Source: Xylocopa sonorina
Taxonomy: Eukaryota; Arthropoda; Insecta; Hymenoptera; Apidae
Reading direction: 5' to 3'
DNA: 64,000 nucleotides
Assembly (NCBI RefSeq): GCF_050948175.1
Contig: NW_027490221.1
Span: 62,001-126,000, forward strand
Part shown: positions 11,483 through 22,809 of the stretch, one piece after another
Position numbering within the stretch: position 1 is the first letter of the stretch
Layout of the letters: every line of letters begins with the position of its first letter
Program-made: the position numbers and the translations under genes
The notes under the pieces: model-generated
Seen by the model: only the letters and a program-made list of their open reading frames with translations
Databases searched by the model: none
Told to the model about the DNA's origin: nothing

Positions 11483-12253
11483 TTGTCACGCCTGAAGAAG
11501 CAAGCGACTATTTTCTGTATTCCGCGTCGTATAATTTCTGATAGGGGAACCGCTTTCAGTGCAAATGTTTGCAAGCAATATTGTCAAGAAGAAAATATAG
11601 AATATGTTTCAAATACAACAGGAATTCCTAGAGATAATGGTCAAGTTGAACGTCTTAATAGAACATTCATACTATTGTCAGCAAAATTAGTTGCACCTGA
11701 GCTCTGTGAATAATGTAAGTACTTAGAAGTAGATCAACAATGTTTGAAATCAGCAATACATCGAAGTATTGGTAGGTCACCATATCATCTTCTCTCTGGG
11801 TCACATTCGCGTCTTAGAGGTCATCTTGACATCCGACATATACTTGAAAAGGAACGGATCACACGTTTTCAAGATAAACGCGATGAAGTACGACTTCAAG
11901 CAAGCAAAAATATATCCAGGATCCAACCACAGAATAGGCGAACCTTTAACAAGAGTAGACGAAAGGCTAGAATTTATCGTGAAGGAGATCTAGTAGCAAT
12001 TAAACGTATGCAACAGAGTCCTGGTCTAAAAATAGCTCATAAATATTTTGGACCGTATGAAGTTACACAAGTTTTACGCAATCAACGATTTGTATTTCGA
12101 ATGGTATGGGAAGGAGAAGGACCCTTACAAACATCTACATCAGCAGATTCTTTGAAATTGTGGATCGACGAAATCAATGTTGATTTATCTGAAATCGAAG
12201 ACGACATGAATGAAGACATTCGGGACAAACGTTCATGCAGGACGGCCGACTGA
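11483..12253 (+). pseudogene. Gypsy-1 integrase, C-terminal two thirds
   Basis: Two adjacent frames. 11,483-11,713 contains the second catalytic Asp (IISDRGTAF) and the Glu (DNGQVERLNRT) of the D,D35E core. After a stop at 11,711, 11,744-12,253 continues with AIHRSIGRSPYHLL and a basic C-terminal segment including GDLVAIKRMQQSPGLKI and FGPYEVTQVL, the usual Gypsy integrase tail, here without a chromodomain that I can see. The N-terminal zinc domain and the first Asp are deleted (compare Gypsy-2 at 58,600-58,820). The frame ends within 2 bp of the 3' LTR. Confidence 0.88.
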
Positions 12254-12495
12254 AGGATAACGAAATTATCTAAATCTGAAAGCTAATCAATAATTCAAGT
12301 TTCAAATGTTACGTGCATGGAACATTCTAGAATGCGAGAGAGCGAATGTGCGGAATAAATGATATTTCTGGTATATGTTTTGACACGATGAAGCAGTTGT
12401 TGATTAGCAGTTGTAGGAGTAATATCTCAGTTGAAAGGAACTATCTAATCATTTTCAAAATCTTGTAATTGTCTCTAATTAATGAGTTTCCTACA
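12251..12495 (+). repeat. Gypsy-1 3' LTR
   Basis: 245 bp, TGAAGG...CCTACA, partner of 8624-8871. Shared blocks include GTTTCAAATGTTA and TAATATCTCAGTTGA-type sequence. Its flank TTACGCATAC resumes the satellite. Confidence 0.9.
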
Positions 12496-13977
12496 TTACG
12501 CATACAAAATAATAGCTAACTTAATTCGATACAAACAAATGAAATGCGCAGTCGCATTGCATGGAGAACTAGAACCCTATTGTTTTGACATGCAGACACT
12601 GTGAAAGATCACCCTGTTGCATGGAAGCGTATAATTCACAACCTTATGATGTGTAGAAGCAGATAAGCTTAGTGCTATGCTTAAAGGATTACTGCCTACT
12701 TACTCTAAATGTTGAATCGAGATGCGTTATAACATGGCATGCAGCATTAGAACTCTACTGCTTTGACATGCAGGTACTATGAAGTGCCATTCCGCTGCGT
12801 GGAACTGTAGAATTTACATTCTGTAGAAATGTAGAAGCAGATACGCATAATGCCATGCATAAAAGATTAAACGCTGAAATGTGGTGCACCATCGCAATGG
12901 ATGAAGCATCAGAGGAATTTGCATGGAACTGTATAATTCAGATTCTGTAGAAATGTAGAAACAGATAAGCATAAACCGATGCAATGAGCATTAGAACTTA
13001 CTGTACCTATTTTGAACTGTTGAGATGAAATCCGATATCGCGATGCATGAAGCATTAGAAACTAAATGCATCGACACCTATAAATCTAGAAACGCTATCT
13101 CTTAGCAAGGAAGTGTAGGATTCACCTTCTATTGACGTTAGAAGTTGCGAGGAAGTATAGACATCACATTCCTTTCAAGTGCAGAAGCAGAAAAGCATAG
13201 TGAGATGTATAGAGCACGAAAATCTACATAAGTACTCCGAACTGTTGATATGAAATGCCATATCGCGGTTTATGAAGCTTTGAAATTCTATTGCTTCGAT
13301 ACATGGACTGCTAGACACACTATTCCGTAGCAAGATAGTATGGGATTTACACTCTTCTCAAGTTCAGATGCAGATACACAATAACGCGTTGCATTGTATA
13401 TTACATCTTATCACGAAACAACGAAGTGAAATGCGACATCGCTTCGAATGCACGACTAGAACTCTACTGCTTCGACACGTTGACATCTACAAACCGTATC
13501 CCCTCGGAAGGATGTGTAGAAATTACATTTTTTTGAAGCGTAGAAACAAATATGCATAATGAAATGTATAGAGCATAATAATATACTTACATACTACAAA
13601 CTGTTTGTATGAAATGCGATATCGCGATTTATGGAGAATTAAAGATATGTAGCTTCGATACGTAGACACCTAGAAACGCTACCCAGTAGCAAAGAAGTGT
13701 GAGATTTACATTCTTTTGATGTGTAGACGCAGATACACGAAACGCGTTGCAGTGAACTTCTTATCATGTAACATTGAATTGTGATGCGACATCGCGTCGA
13801 ATGAAGTATTAGAACTCTATTGCTTCGACACATAAACATCTACAAACACTGTCCCTTTGCAAGGGAGTGTGGAGTTCACATTCGTTGGCAATGTAGAAAA
13901 GATAAACGTAACGCGTTGCATTAAATATTACATCTTACATTAAACATTGATTTAAAATCGCAACATCGCGATGAATG
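12496..13977 (-). repeat. Sat1 array, R orientation, changing to the GATATCGCG variant
   Basis: Continuation of the interrupted array. From about 13,000 monomers shift to a variant with GATATCGCG and CTTATCATG motifs that dominates 24.2-28.3 kb and 42.4-45.4 kb. Several monomers are partial. Confidence 0.85.
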
Positions 13978-14619
13978 TAGTTCCTTACTATTTAAAGTGA
14001 AACATTGAGATTTGTTTACAATCTAATGGAATTTAATTACCTTTTGATTCAAATTCTTCTTATAAAATGGACGACAAACGAACAGCCTAATCAAAAGTAA
14101 TAAAACCGATTTTTCAATACTAATATTATTATGTTTAACTTATCCTGCAAACTATTAAAATGCTCTTCGAACAGTGTTTACTCACTTCCTTCCACCACTG
14201 TTTGCAATACGTATGTTTCATTCACTATCAAAACCGTAAGCATTATCGCCTTTCTTTACTTCTTGTAGCCTTTAATGGCTTCATGTTACAGGTCGTTGAA
14301 CTCGTTTTGAAATACTCTATCGTATTATGCAAGAATGAACATACCATTTCATTTTAAAAAATGTAGGTGATCTTCAAATATCCAACATACCTCCACTTAC
14401 AAAAGACTATTTTCATCAACGTCTGGGTCCTTGATACAATTTTATATCAGCAAAAATTTCTATGGAACTTATTGTTTCGAGAATATCTGAGGTGCTAATT
14501 ATCACTGCGCAACCCTGTATATTGCTATGGATGTACCCAACAAGGCAACGATGAACAAAGTTAAATTTAATATTATGATGTTTATTATAATACTTATAAT
14601 ATATTTGTTTTTCTGGAAT

Positions 14620-15275
14620 TTAGCCAAGAAACAGTGTTCACGATGTCGACAGATGAATGCATTTGCCTTACAATTGCAAGAGCGGACAGTTTAGAATGTA
14701 GAATATTTATTTTCTGCGCTAACTGAATCATTGCAAACGTTAAGTAAAGTACGTGCCTTTCAAAACAGTCAGATGCAAATTACCATACAACGTTTCCAAG
14801 AAATGGTACATGCCACTCTTTTTTAATTTCTGTTTTTGTAATCAGAGCAAACTTAATTGAAATATCCTCAAAATTTGAAGACAAAAAGTTATTATAATCT
14901 TACGCAACATATATGGTGGTGATAAAGGATAAGTATACGGAACTGAAAGTGGAAAGTAGCGAGCAGAAAAATAAACTGACGGAACAATAAAATCTGTTAA
15001 ACAAAAAACTACTGCACAAAATCAGGTATAATAAATATTACTTCTGCTCAAAAGCTATAATAAAATTGGACCGAAATGGATATAAAACAGGCAATAATAT
15101 TTAAACGTTCTATTCTATGGAAAGGCAAATATTTCAACGAGAAAAAATGTATTACTTACAAATTACTTATGTTCGCAGAGATCTCACTAATTCAGGCTTC
15201 TTGTCTTGCAGAACTAATCATTCATTTAACATGGAAAGGAATCGAGGAATTGTAAGAGATTTTGATATTTCATAG
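14620..15275 (+). pseudogene. Exon-like remnant of an unidentified gene (copy B)
   Basis: The translation of 14,630-14,826 gives a helical, coiled-coil-like sequence ending SQMQITIQRFQEM, followed by GT (possible donor GTACAT). A further stretch near 14,930-15,000 (KDKYTELKVESSEQKNKL) and 15,040-15,270 (YCFCSKAII-type, LDRNGYKTG, YVRRDLTNSG) follow. The same words, often better preserved, occur on the minus strand of copy C (39,455-40,190), so the amino acid pattern predates the duplication. B has stops inside. I do not recognise the family; it could be a host gene fragment or an unknown element. Farther on, 15,590-15,790 matches the 80-codon C frame at 38,899-39,141 but is broken. Confidence 0.45.
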
Positions 15276-17422
15276 CCTCACTCGATACGTCGATTGGATA
15301 ACGTAAAACATCGGAAACTAATTGCATCTACATCTTCAGACCTTAAATATATAATTGCAACAACATATTTAATTCCATTCTAATAACATGTTTCTAATTA
15401 TTTATATCTATGCCTAATAAATATATTAATCGAATAAGTTGCTTTACAAAAGAATAAAAGAATCTGAGTATTACAAATCTGAGCATTACATAACGAACAT
15501 GCATTACATATATAATGTTTTATGTAACAAAAGATGAAGACCAAAAAGATCGTACATAAGTTAAATCCACAATGCGGTCATAGAGATGCAGAAGCGGCAA
15601 AAATTCCAAGCAATAATTAACAAAATTCAAACAGGGGAAAGTGAAAATTCATCTCCTTGATGATGATAAGAAACAAGTCTGCCTCATGCACTACAATATC
15701 CCAAGCAGCCAGCGATTGGCACGCCAATGACAACGGATGGAACGAATTCCGTGACAGAACTGTGCAAAGACAGTGCACCTACACAGCTTTCGTAACGGCA
15801 TACTATTAGTACTGGGGCGACACTTGTATCACGGCACTACTAATGCACCGCGCTATAGCACACTGGCTACACGGCCGTGGCAATGACACTATCAGCACAC
15901 CATAGCTACACGCGTGGTAGTGACGTAAGCTGACATTTACTAATAGGAAAATTGATTCCACAAAAATTATAAGCGAATATGAAAAATTGCTAAACCAAGC
16001 AGTTTATTTATTTTGATTCCAAAATAGATACACCGGCACGAAACAGAAATGTAAAAACTCGACATTATTATTCTCTGTAAACTAGCTCAATACGGCGATT
16101 TTTTTGATAAAGTCGTTAATTACTTTATCATAAAAATATATACATTTATTTTATATGTATTTTTCTCAATTGATCGTTACAAATTCATGCAGTTGAGGGT
16201 TATATTAAATACGACGACAGCATGTCATTTAAGAAATTACATGAGGCGAAGTTAGGGACGCAACAGCATGAATTTGTACTTTGTAAATAATACTGTTCTT
16301 ATAAATAATATTTTTAGTTTATGACGGGTTGAAAGAAATATATACAACTCTCACGATAACTATACATATACGAAAACGACTATCAAAATAAATATTAATA
16401 CTCATATGTTGAACATCTAACGGTTCTAATTTGTATGAAAGCACAGGTACCCCATTACCAAATGTGGCCCTACGCCATTGCTGAAAAGATTCATGAATGG
16501 AGCGATGATACGCGTGTCACTATAGTACTGGTGCTGCGTGATTCACACGGTGTGTTATGCTTGTTTGGAACGTGCTGGTAACATGTTCTGGTATTTTAGC
16601 TAAAGAATCTGGCCGCAGATGGCTACGGATCAGCTGAAACTCCTCGGAAGTAGCAATATAGTGCCGGTATGGTGTCGCCGCCATCTTGCCCTTTGTAATC
16701 TGGGACGCTTTTCAGAGCATTATTCGGAATTGAATTTGAACACATAGCTACTTAATCGCGAATTTGTATGTACATAATTATACATGACTGCATAAAAACA
16801 ATATCATATACTTTTATTACCAATGCGATATAGGAATATAAAACGAAGAACTATTCACTCTTATCAGGAGTAAAAGCAATGTTTGGTACTCAAGGTTCGT
16901 TGTAAAATATAATCAAGCAGTTAATATATCAAATCACAGCACATAATAAATCACTGAAAGTATAATGATATGAATAGTCAGAAAAACATATTTATTTGTT
17001 AGATGTTTATAAATTCAAATTTGAAAGTCCAAGTCACATTTAATATATTCTTGTTTAACCAGGTGATTTGGTGTTGTTTCAAATAGGCGTGTAGAGCTAG
17101 CTGGTACTTCTGTCAATGTAATTTCATTTCTGCTGCAACCTAAGCAAGGTTTCATTAAATCTGGTGGATTTTCCAAATTTTAGAAAGGGATGATGGTAGT
17201 AGTAGTTGGTTCCGCTCCAGGTGATAAACATATACAACAAGCAAAGCAACGTATTTAAAAGCAACGGATTTAAAATGTTCAAGATTATATAAATTGAACT
17301 ATTACACTTTTATAATCCATGTAGCGTTTCTGTTCTTTGTAATTTACAAGGAGTCTTAAGAATGTAACGCCATGTAAAGAAGTATGGAAACAAGGAAAGC
17401 AGACCTTAATCTCAGATAAAGT
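15276..17422. other. Duplicon B interior, no recognisable gene
   Basis: AT-rich sequence shared with copies A and C. It includes the 16,240-16,750 block that matches the window start (A) in reverse complement. Nothing here forms a credible coding region. The stretch 17,030-17,260 has a short translatable patch (VELAGTSVNVISFLL) also found in C near 37,650, but it is too short to assign. Confidence 0.5.
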
Positions 17423-17746
17423 TGTGGCGACCACCGTAGTCGCCTTTGCACCCCGTGGCGCAGGGCGGAAGAGCACACTTAACCCTCGAAGCGAAGAGAC
17501 TGGAGACATTAAACATATTGAGGATGATTTCTACGAACGTGCCCCCTCCTTTTCGGCATCGAAATGAGGGGGTGACAAGCAGATAAAATGTGAGGGAAAG
17601 GAGCCCTCAAGATCAGTATGTTTAGAGTGAGCTTGAAGCTACGTGCCTAGCGTCTCTAGCGTTGACTTTCAATCTGTCTTTGTTGAAATAAATTATTTTG
17701 TTATATACTTCCGAGTGTTATTCAACCACACCCACGGGTTTCCCAA
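17423..17746. mobile_element. Solo LTR (about 324 bp) with 5-bp target duplication
   Basis: Copy C (37,300-37,335) has an uninterrupted version of this place, so it is an insertion in B. The left flank ends AAAGT (17,418-17,422) and the right flank begins AAAGT (17,747-17,751); joining them once restores the C-like sequence AGATAAAG...CTTGGAT. The insert starts TGTGGCGACC and ends GGGTTTCCCAA, with AATAAA near 17,689. A 5-bp duplication and TG...CA-like ends fit a solo LTR; superfamily not determined. Confidence 0.8.
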
Positions 17747-19502
17747 AAAGTAAACTTGGATTTGTTGGGTATCGTGGTTACCGACGCGCTGTGGTAAGGG
17801 ATATGTCATTCAGTTGTAATTTTCTAAACAAGAACAATTCAAATAAATCTGGAGTCGACACATTGGAAGCAAAATTCTTCCAGTGAAAAATGCTGTATGC
17901 AATGCAATAGTAGCTTCACATCGCCTTGATATTCTGCAGAAATTCTTATGCCCTTTTATTCGATTTACTAGAATCGAAACTATGAAACCTATTAGGTGGT
18001 ATTTCTGCAACTGCTACCACAAACACACACACACACACAAAATCCATCAAGATTGAAGACACTGTGTATGTATTGGAGAATGCGTACAAAAAGAAAGGAC
18101 TATTACATAAATAAATTGGAGAATTCCACTTATAATTCATAATTAGATTATAAACATTTATATGATTTTATCAGAAATTTATATACGTCAAAATTGCAGC
18201 ACTCAGGTGTGTAAACATCATTTTGCGATCTCATTTCATTTTGGCAGTTATACTTGTATATAAGCAACCATCCAGGCATAAAGCTTGATAATCTTTCAAC
18301 TATAAAATAATTATGAAACATTAGACTTTTTGCTGGCGTTGGTCTATTTTATCATTTTCAGAACTTGTGAAGCAGCTACAACTATAATAAGAAAGTACGT
18401 TATATCTTTGCTCATTGTTTCGAAAGAAAATATTGAAAATGTATAACTATGTTCATTTTATTATAAATATATGAGTAAAGTTCAATCTACATAAATAAAT
18501 ATATTCAAGCTTAATTTATTTAATTTTTGTCATTTAGCGTTACAAAATATATTAGAAAATATAATATAGTATATATATAAAAATATATTTTACTTTAGTT
18601 TTTTTTATATTTTAAATATTTTATATTATCATATTAAACGTTTAGAAAAAGTAACAACATTTTGATAAGTAGGAATAATTTTTCCTTAATTAGTTAACAT
18701 GTCGGTTCATTTTAAGGAGACGGTATTTAATTTTTCAAAGTAAGTTTCGACTTTAAATTGTTCATTAATTTCTCTAATTTCATTGCTTCTCGTAGATCAC
18801 CGCTAATTTTCAACTTTCCCACTACGGCTTCGTCGATGCAAGTTTTAATTCTCCGAAAGATATATAATATTATGTTATTAGTAAAATTATTTTGCATTTC
18901 TAATTAATTTGAACATAAGAAATATATTTTTTAAATGAGAAAGCACTGCGAGAAAGTTTTGAGAATCCATTTTTAATGTTGTACCTAGTGGTTGACTAGG
19001 TTCTCCTTTCCCTGCCGCACCTTTCTACCATTTTTAAGATTCAAAAACCATGTACCAGGTTCGTCACCATTAAAATTTACGAAATTTACATAGTGTAAAT
19101 TTTTGCAAAAGTGATGTTAATTAACTCTTGAATTATGGTTGCTCGGACAATTAATCAGTCTGATCTATGATGTGCTGTAATGTAGGAAGACCAATAAATT
19201 TTTTTTAACATAATGAACAATATAGTATTTGAGCTTACAGTTCTGTTAACAAACTCGCTGTGTAAATTAGTTTGGATGACAATTAATATTTGCATGATCT
19301 TTTCCTCTGATTTATCTGTATAATTTGTTTGTTCTTTTCAATTGTCATATATAATTATCCAAATCTATATGTTCCAAATTCTCCTCTAGGAAGGAATCAG
19401 ACAACAATTTATCTTATCAATAATATTTATATTCTATAGAATAAATTGATTTGTTTACTAAAATATATATTATACATTCATGTATTAATTGTAAACCTTT
19501 AG
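17747..19502. other. Duplicon B interior, AT-rich, no recognisable gene
   Basis: Matches C at about 35,600-37,320 in reverse complement. A short CA microsatellite lies at 18,021-18,040; in C the same place is a longer GT/GC run near 37,015-37,050. No coding pattern visible. Confidence 0.6.
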
Positions 19503-20284
19503 TTAATTATTCACACCTGGATTATATGCATAATGGGTAAAATCTGACATTCCTTCAGTTTTTTAATATTGCCTCATCCATTAAAGATTAAGTAGTAACA
19601 GATTTACTGTCTTTGTAAAACAAAAGCGTACATTGCATCACACATTATTTTTAGCTTCCCACTATAATTTTGTGATTCTAAACCAACGAACATATCCATT
19701 GCAGCCATATGTATACCTGAAACAACGCGTGCGTAAGGCAATCTCAAATTGGGAGAATTATTTTCCTTAACAATGAAGTTAGAAATATATATAATTAGTG
19801 CAGTCTCTGACAGGAGTGCATTCACAGCAATACCATCATTTTCATATTTATCGGCCCTTCCAAGAGCACACATTAACATTCCGAACTTGGATATTATATA
19901 ATCGACACGAGTTTGAAACCATATTCGTTTAATTTTTATACTTAATGGTGGGCTGACATTTATTATATGAGGATTTGTGCCTTTCTTTAAACATGGTAAG
20001 GATAGTTTGGATCTGAAAAAAAGTGTAGTGTCATATGGGAGAATATTATTTCTACACCTAAAACAGAACTTTTTTACTTACATTAGAAATGTTCCTCTAG
20101 AATTGATATTATTCACAAGGACATAATTTTTTATACTTATGGATTCTATGCCTGGTAGATGTAATAACGCTAACATTATTATCCCTTTCAGTACAGAGTT
20201 GTGCGGCAAATGGTTTTGTGAGAACCTATATGTAGCACCCGTTGTTGCCAGACCGGTGAAGTCATCTCTGTGAAAACTGCTCAA
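19503..20284 (-). pseudogene. HSDL2: HSDL2-like short-chain dehydrogenase, unprocessed fragment (copy B)
   Basis: Reading the minus strand, the fragment aligns with hydroxysteroid dehydrogenase-like protein 2, a peroxisomal/mitochondrial SDR enzyme. Recognisable stretches: NINSRGTFL near 20,090, then after an intron ISKLSLPCLKKGTNPH, INVSPPL, the active-site YxxxK as YIISK, FGMLMCALG, GIAVNAL, IHMAAMDMF, KLKIMCDAMY, and finally MSDFTHYAYNPGVNN before a stop at 19,503-19,505. The intron 20,013-20,081 (69 bp) has GTAAGT and TTTTTTTCAG ends and splices in frame, so this is not a processed copy. A second acceptor-like TTGTTTCAG lies before IHMAAM, but its donor is lost. The Rossmann N-terminus is missing, and frame breaks occur near the 3' end. 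No SCP2 domain follows. Copy C keeps only the last 160 bases. Confidence 0.85.
20013..20081 (-). other. GT-AG intron in the HSDL2 fragment
   Basis: 69 bp, donor GTAAGT, pyrimidine-rich TTTTTTTCAG acceptor. Removing it joins L-I-S in frame, as in the HSDL2 family (RGTFLxSK). Short introns like this are typical of insects. Confidence 0.8.
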
Positions 20285-20334
20285 GCTGTTCGCAATTCTG
20301 TTTCAGCACAGATTGAAGAGATGACGAAACGAGT

Positions 20335-20545
20335 CAATACATTCCTACGGATGGATGTTTCCATTAAAAATAACGTATAAGTTACCGATGGATGGTGTTG
20401 CCTGCGGTCGGTAACTCACGATATATCGACAGTAGATAATGATTGCGGTCGATAACTTATGACATAATAACGGATGGTATTGTCAATAGTCGGGAATTCA
20501 AGAACTATCGAAGAATGGCATTGCCAGCTATCGGTAATCCTTCTC
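20335..20545. repeat. Degenerate 41-43-bp tandem repeat (copy B)
   Basis: Four to five units based on a CGGTCGGTAACTCA core (near 20,412, 20,453, 20,494, 20,530), each followed by a CGATA-rich segment. The same repeat lies in copy C at 35,155-35,410 with more units. It sits between the HSDL2 fragment and telomere-like repeats. Confidence 0.7.
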
Positions 20546-20815
20546 TTACTTGGCTTAACTTAATCTAACAACCTCTAAACTTAATTTAAACCAAGTTAAC
20601 CTCAATTACACCTAATCTGACTTAACCTGCCTGCACTCAAATCTAACTCAACCTAAAACAATCTAACATTATCTTCTTTAAACCTAAACAAAACGAACCT
20701 ACGCTTTCTTAAATCTAACCCAACATAACCGAGCAACCTACAAACATTCCCAAACGTATCTCAACCTAACCTAACCTAGCGTAACCTAACTAAATCTAAC
20801 ACAATCACACTTTCA
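20546..20815 (+). repeat. Degenerate CCTAA (TTAGG-type) telomere-like repeats (copy B)
   Basis: Dozens of TAACCTAA/CTAACCTA words; best stretch AACCTAACCTAACCTAG near 20,765. The CCTAA period of 5 matches the insect telomere repeat read on the C-rich strand, but most units are mutated or spaced, so this is interstitial and old. Copy C has the reverse complement at 34,890-35,130. Confidence 0.7.
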
Positions 20816-20898
20816 TCTCGGGACGGAAGCAGCCTCCGCAACATTCCCAGGGATGAGGCTATGCAGTAAGCTTTCCGCAGTTACGGAGTGGCAGAGAT

Positions 20899-20962
20899 CC
20901 GCTCCGATTGAACGTTTATTCACGTAATATAATATAATAATCGGCGAGTTCAATCGGAGCGG
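20899..20962 (+). other. 15-bp perfect inverted repeat in the retroposon leader
   Basis: CCGCTCCGATTGAAC at 20,899-20,913 pairs exactly with 20,948-20,962 across a 34-base AT-rich loop. In copy C the same hairpin is present near 34,728-34,793 with one change in a stem. It could be an RNA structure in the 5' leader. Confidence 0.7.
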
Positions 20963-21319
20963 GTCTGCATTGAATACAGGAACGCCTTCGACTAAATGAA
21001 AACAACCAATCGGAAAAGAATAAAACATTACAAACAAATCGTACGGAAGTCAGATAATTCGACGCATATCCAATATACATCTAACTAAAACGTAATTCGA
21101 AAAATACAAAGGATAAGTGGAAATATTCTCCAATATTTGACATATACAAATCAACGGATGCAAGGGAGAACACTCAATCTCGGGGTGGCGAGACCGGGGC
21201 ACCATCATGAAGTAATCGTACAACGCCGGTTCCGGTATGGTGCAGAGAGAAAATGTGGAGGATAGAGAACATAAAATAACAAGAACGTAACTAAAGAGAA
21301 AGAAAAAGATCTGTGAAAA

Positions 21320-22620
21320 CATTGCATTTATTAAGAGGAAAACCTACGAATATCAAACAACAGATTATATACCATACCGTCAGGACAAGGTATAACGAAA
21401 TAGACGATATCGTGAGAGAAAATAAAAATATCGAGAAACTTAAAAAGAAAATAATACTTTAGACTGAACGAATCAATATCACTGATTCCGGCAAGCTTAA
21501 TGAAAAACTCGACAACGAATCGGATAGAGTATAAGATAGATGCTGGTCGCGTTTCAAGTGGCGCTGCGTTCCTCGCCCGCATCAGGGCAGGCAGTAGGAT
21601 GGTGGTGGGCCTGCCCCCCCCCCCCAACCTCCACCACCGGCCTAAGCGAGGCTGCTGTGCATATGCTGATGAAAGGTGCTGCTGGCTCGTGATTCGGAAT
21701 CAGCCCCGTCGGGTCCTGGCAGAAGATTAATTGTTGGGCAGGCGGTTCGGAGCCCCCTGTTGATGACACCAAAGGATAGGAAAATATAAAAGAGGAAAAG
21801 AAAGCCTCGGAAAACACAGGCACGAAAGGAGAAGCATCAGGAGCCGAAGTAAGGGAAGCAAAGGAAAGGGCAGAATAATGGTAAAGCTACCGATAAGATT
21901 AACGTCCATACTTTCAAATAGAAGAATAGGCAGCCACACATTAGACGTAATGATAAATATTATGAGCGAGGATAGGACGAAGGTAATGATATATTAGAAA
22001 ACATTAATGGGAAACATCAGGTATATAAAAAAAAACCTGAGATCGAACACTAGATCGAACTAGTGGCGAACGGTATAGAGGAACGACAAAAATACAAATA
22101 GATGAGGCAAGAAAATCGAGAGAGGGTGATATAATCCTAGAATTTAACAAGAAAACAGCTATATAGAACGTAATAAAGGAGATAAAAGGAACTCTAGAAA
22201 CAGAATTCGAAGAAAAACATACAAGTGCGAGTATAATTCTCCAATTAAGGGACATATACCCGTTAGGTGACCAGAGAAGAAATGAATGATTACATAAACC
22301 GAACACTGAAAATAATCGAAGGAAAGGATAGCGGTATAAACGTCAAGTTGCTAAAACAAACGTGGAGAGGCAACCGAATCGTGTTAGTTGAATTTGGACA
22401 GGAATACAGTAAAGAGTTGGAGAAGATCAGACGACTCAAAATACCATTAACACCTTGTCTCTGCAAAGTGCTACCGAGAATCGAGAGATGCTTCAAATGC
22501 CATAAACTGGGACGTATCGGCAGAAATTGCGAAGAAGTCAAAGATAATAAGGGAATCTACAGAAGATGCGGATCTCAGATTTATACGATGATCGGTTGCA
22601 TCGCGAATAAACCGAAATGA
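21320..22620 (+). pseudogene. R1-like ORF1 (Gag-like) remnant with degenerate CCHC knuckles
   Basis: The first part (21,330-21,500) reads as a basic, coiled-coil-like stretch (VRENKNIEKLKKKI). The clear part is the open frame 22,267-22,620: after a conserved-looking folded region (WRGNRIVLVEFG) come CFKCHKLGRIGRNC and CRRCGSQIYTMIGC, and PKCIVC-like sequence just after the stop. These are the two to three CCHC knuckles that end R1-clade ORF1 proteins, which coat element RNA. In both visible knuckles the zinc-binding His is replaced (Arg and Tyr), so binding would be lost. Multiple stops before 22,267. A run of C at 21,617-21,626 may be a slippage site. Confidence 0.78.
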
Positions 22621-22809
22621 ATCGTCTGCAGCGAGGCAGGAAGAAGGAATCCGTAGATCAGACACGTTAGCGGAGGTTTAATTGTCTGGCCTACAGAAAA
22701 GCGTTGATAGAAAAGAACGAGAAACGAATATGGAATTCAAAGTCCTACAAATGCGAATGATTTAAGAGACAAACGTGGTAATAATATCGGAAGCACACAA
22801 GATGGAAGA

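Larger units (their letters stand above)
8624..12495 (+). mobile_element. Gypsy-1 LTR retrotransposon relic
   Basis: A 3.87-kb Ty3/Gypsy-type element inserted in Sat1. Both LTRs are present (8624-8871 and 12,251-12,495), starting TGAAGG and ending CCTACA. The flanks are TTAT on the left and TTAC on the right, a 4-bp target duplication with one change; removing the element restores a normal satellite monomer (GTTAT joined to GCATAC). Order of coding remnants: gag with SAP-like N-terminus, two zinc knuckles, protease, fragments of reverse transcriptase and RNase H, integrase. Many stops and deletions make it inactive. No envelope-like frame is visible. Confidence 0.93.

Noticed and set aside
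11744..12253. Chromodomain at the end of Gypsy-1 integrase
   Set aside because: The basic tail with GDLVAIKR and FGPYEV is present, but I could not see the aromatic cage pattern after it, so no chromodomain is claimed.
20546..20815. True telomere
   Set aside because: The CCTAA-type repeats are heavily degenerate, only about 270 bp long, interstitial and duplicated in both arms.
21500..21823. Opposing open frames rich in Pro or Arg near the C run
   Set aside because: Part of the R1-like ORF1 region; neither has family features and copy C does not keep them.
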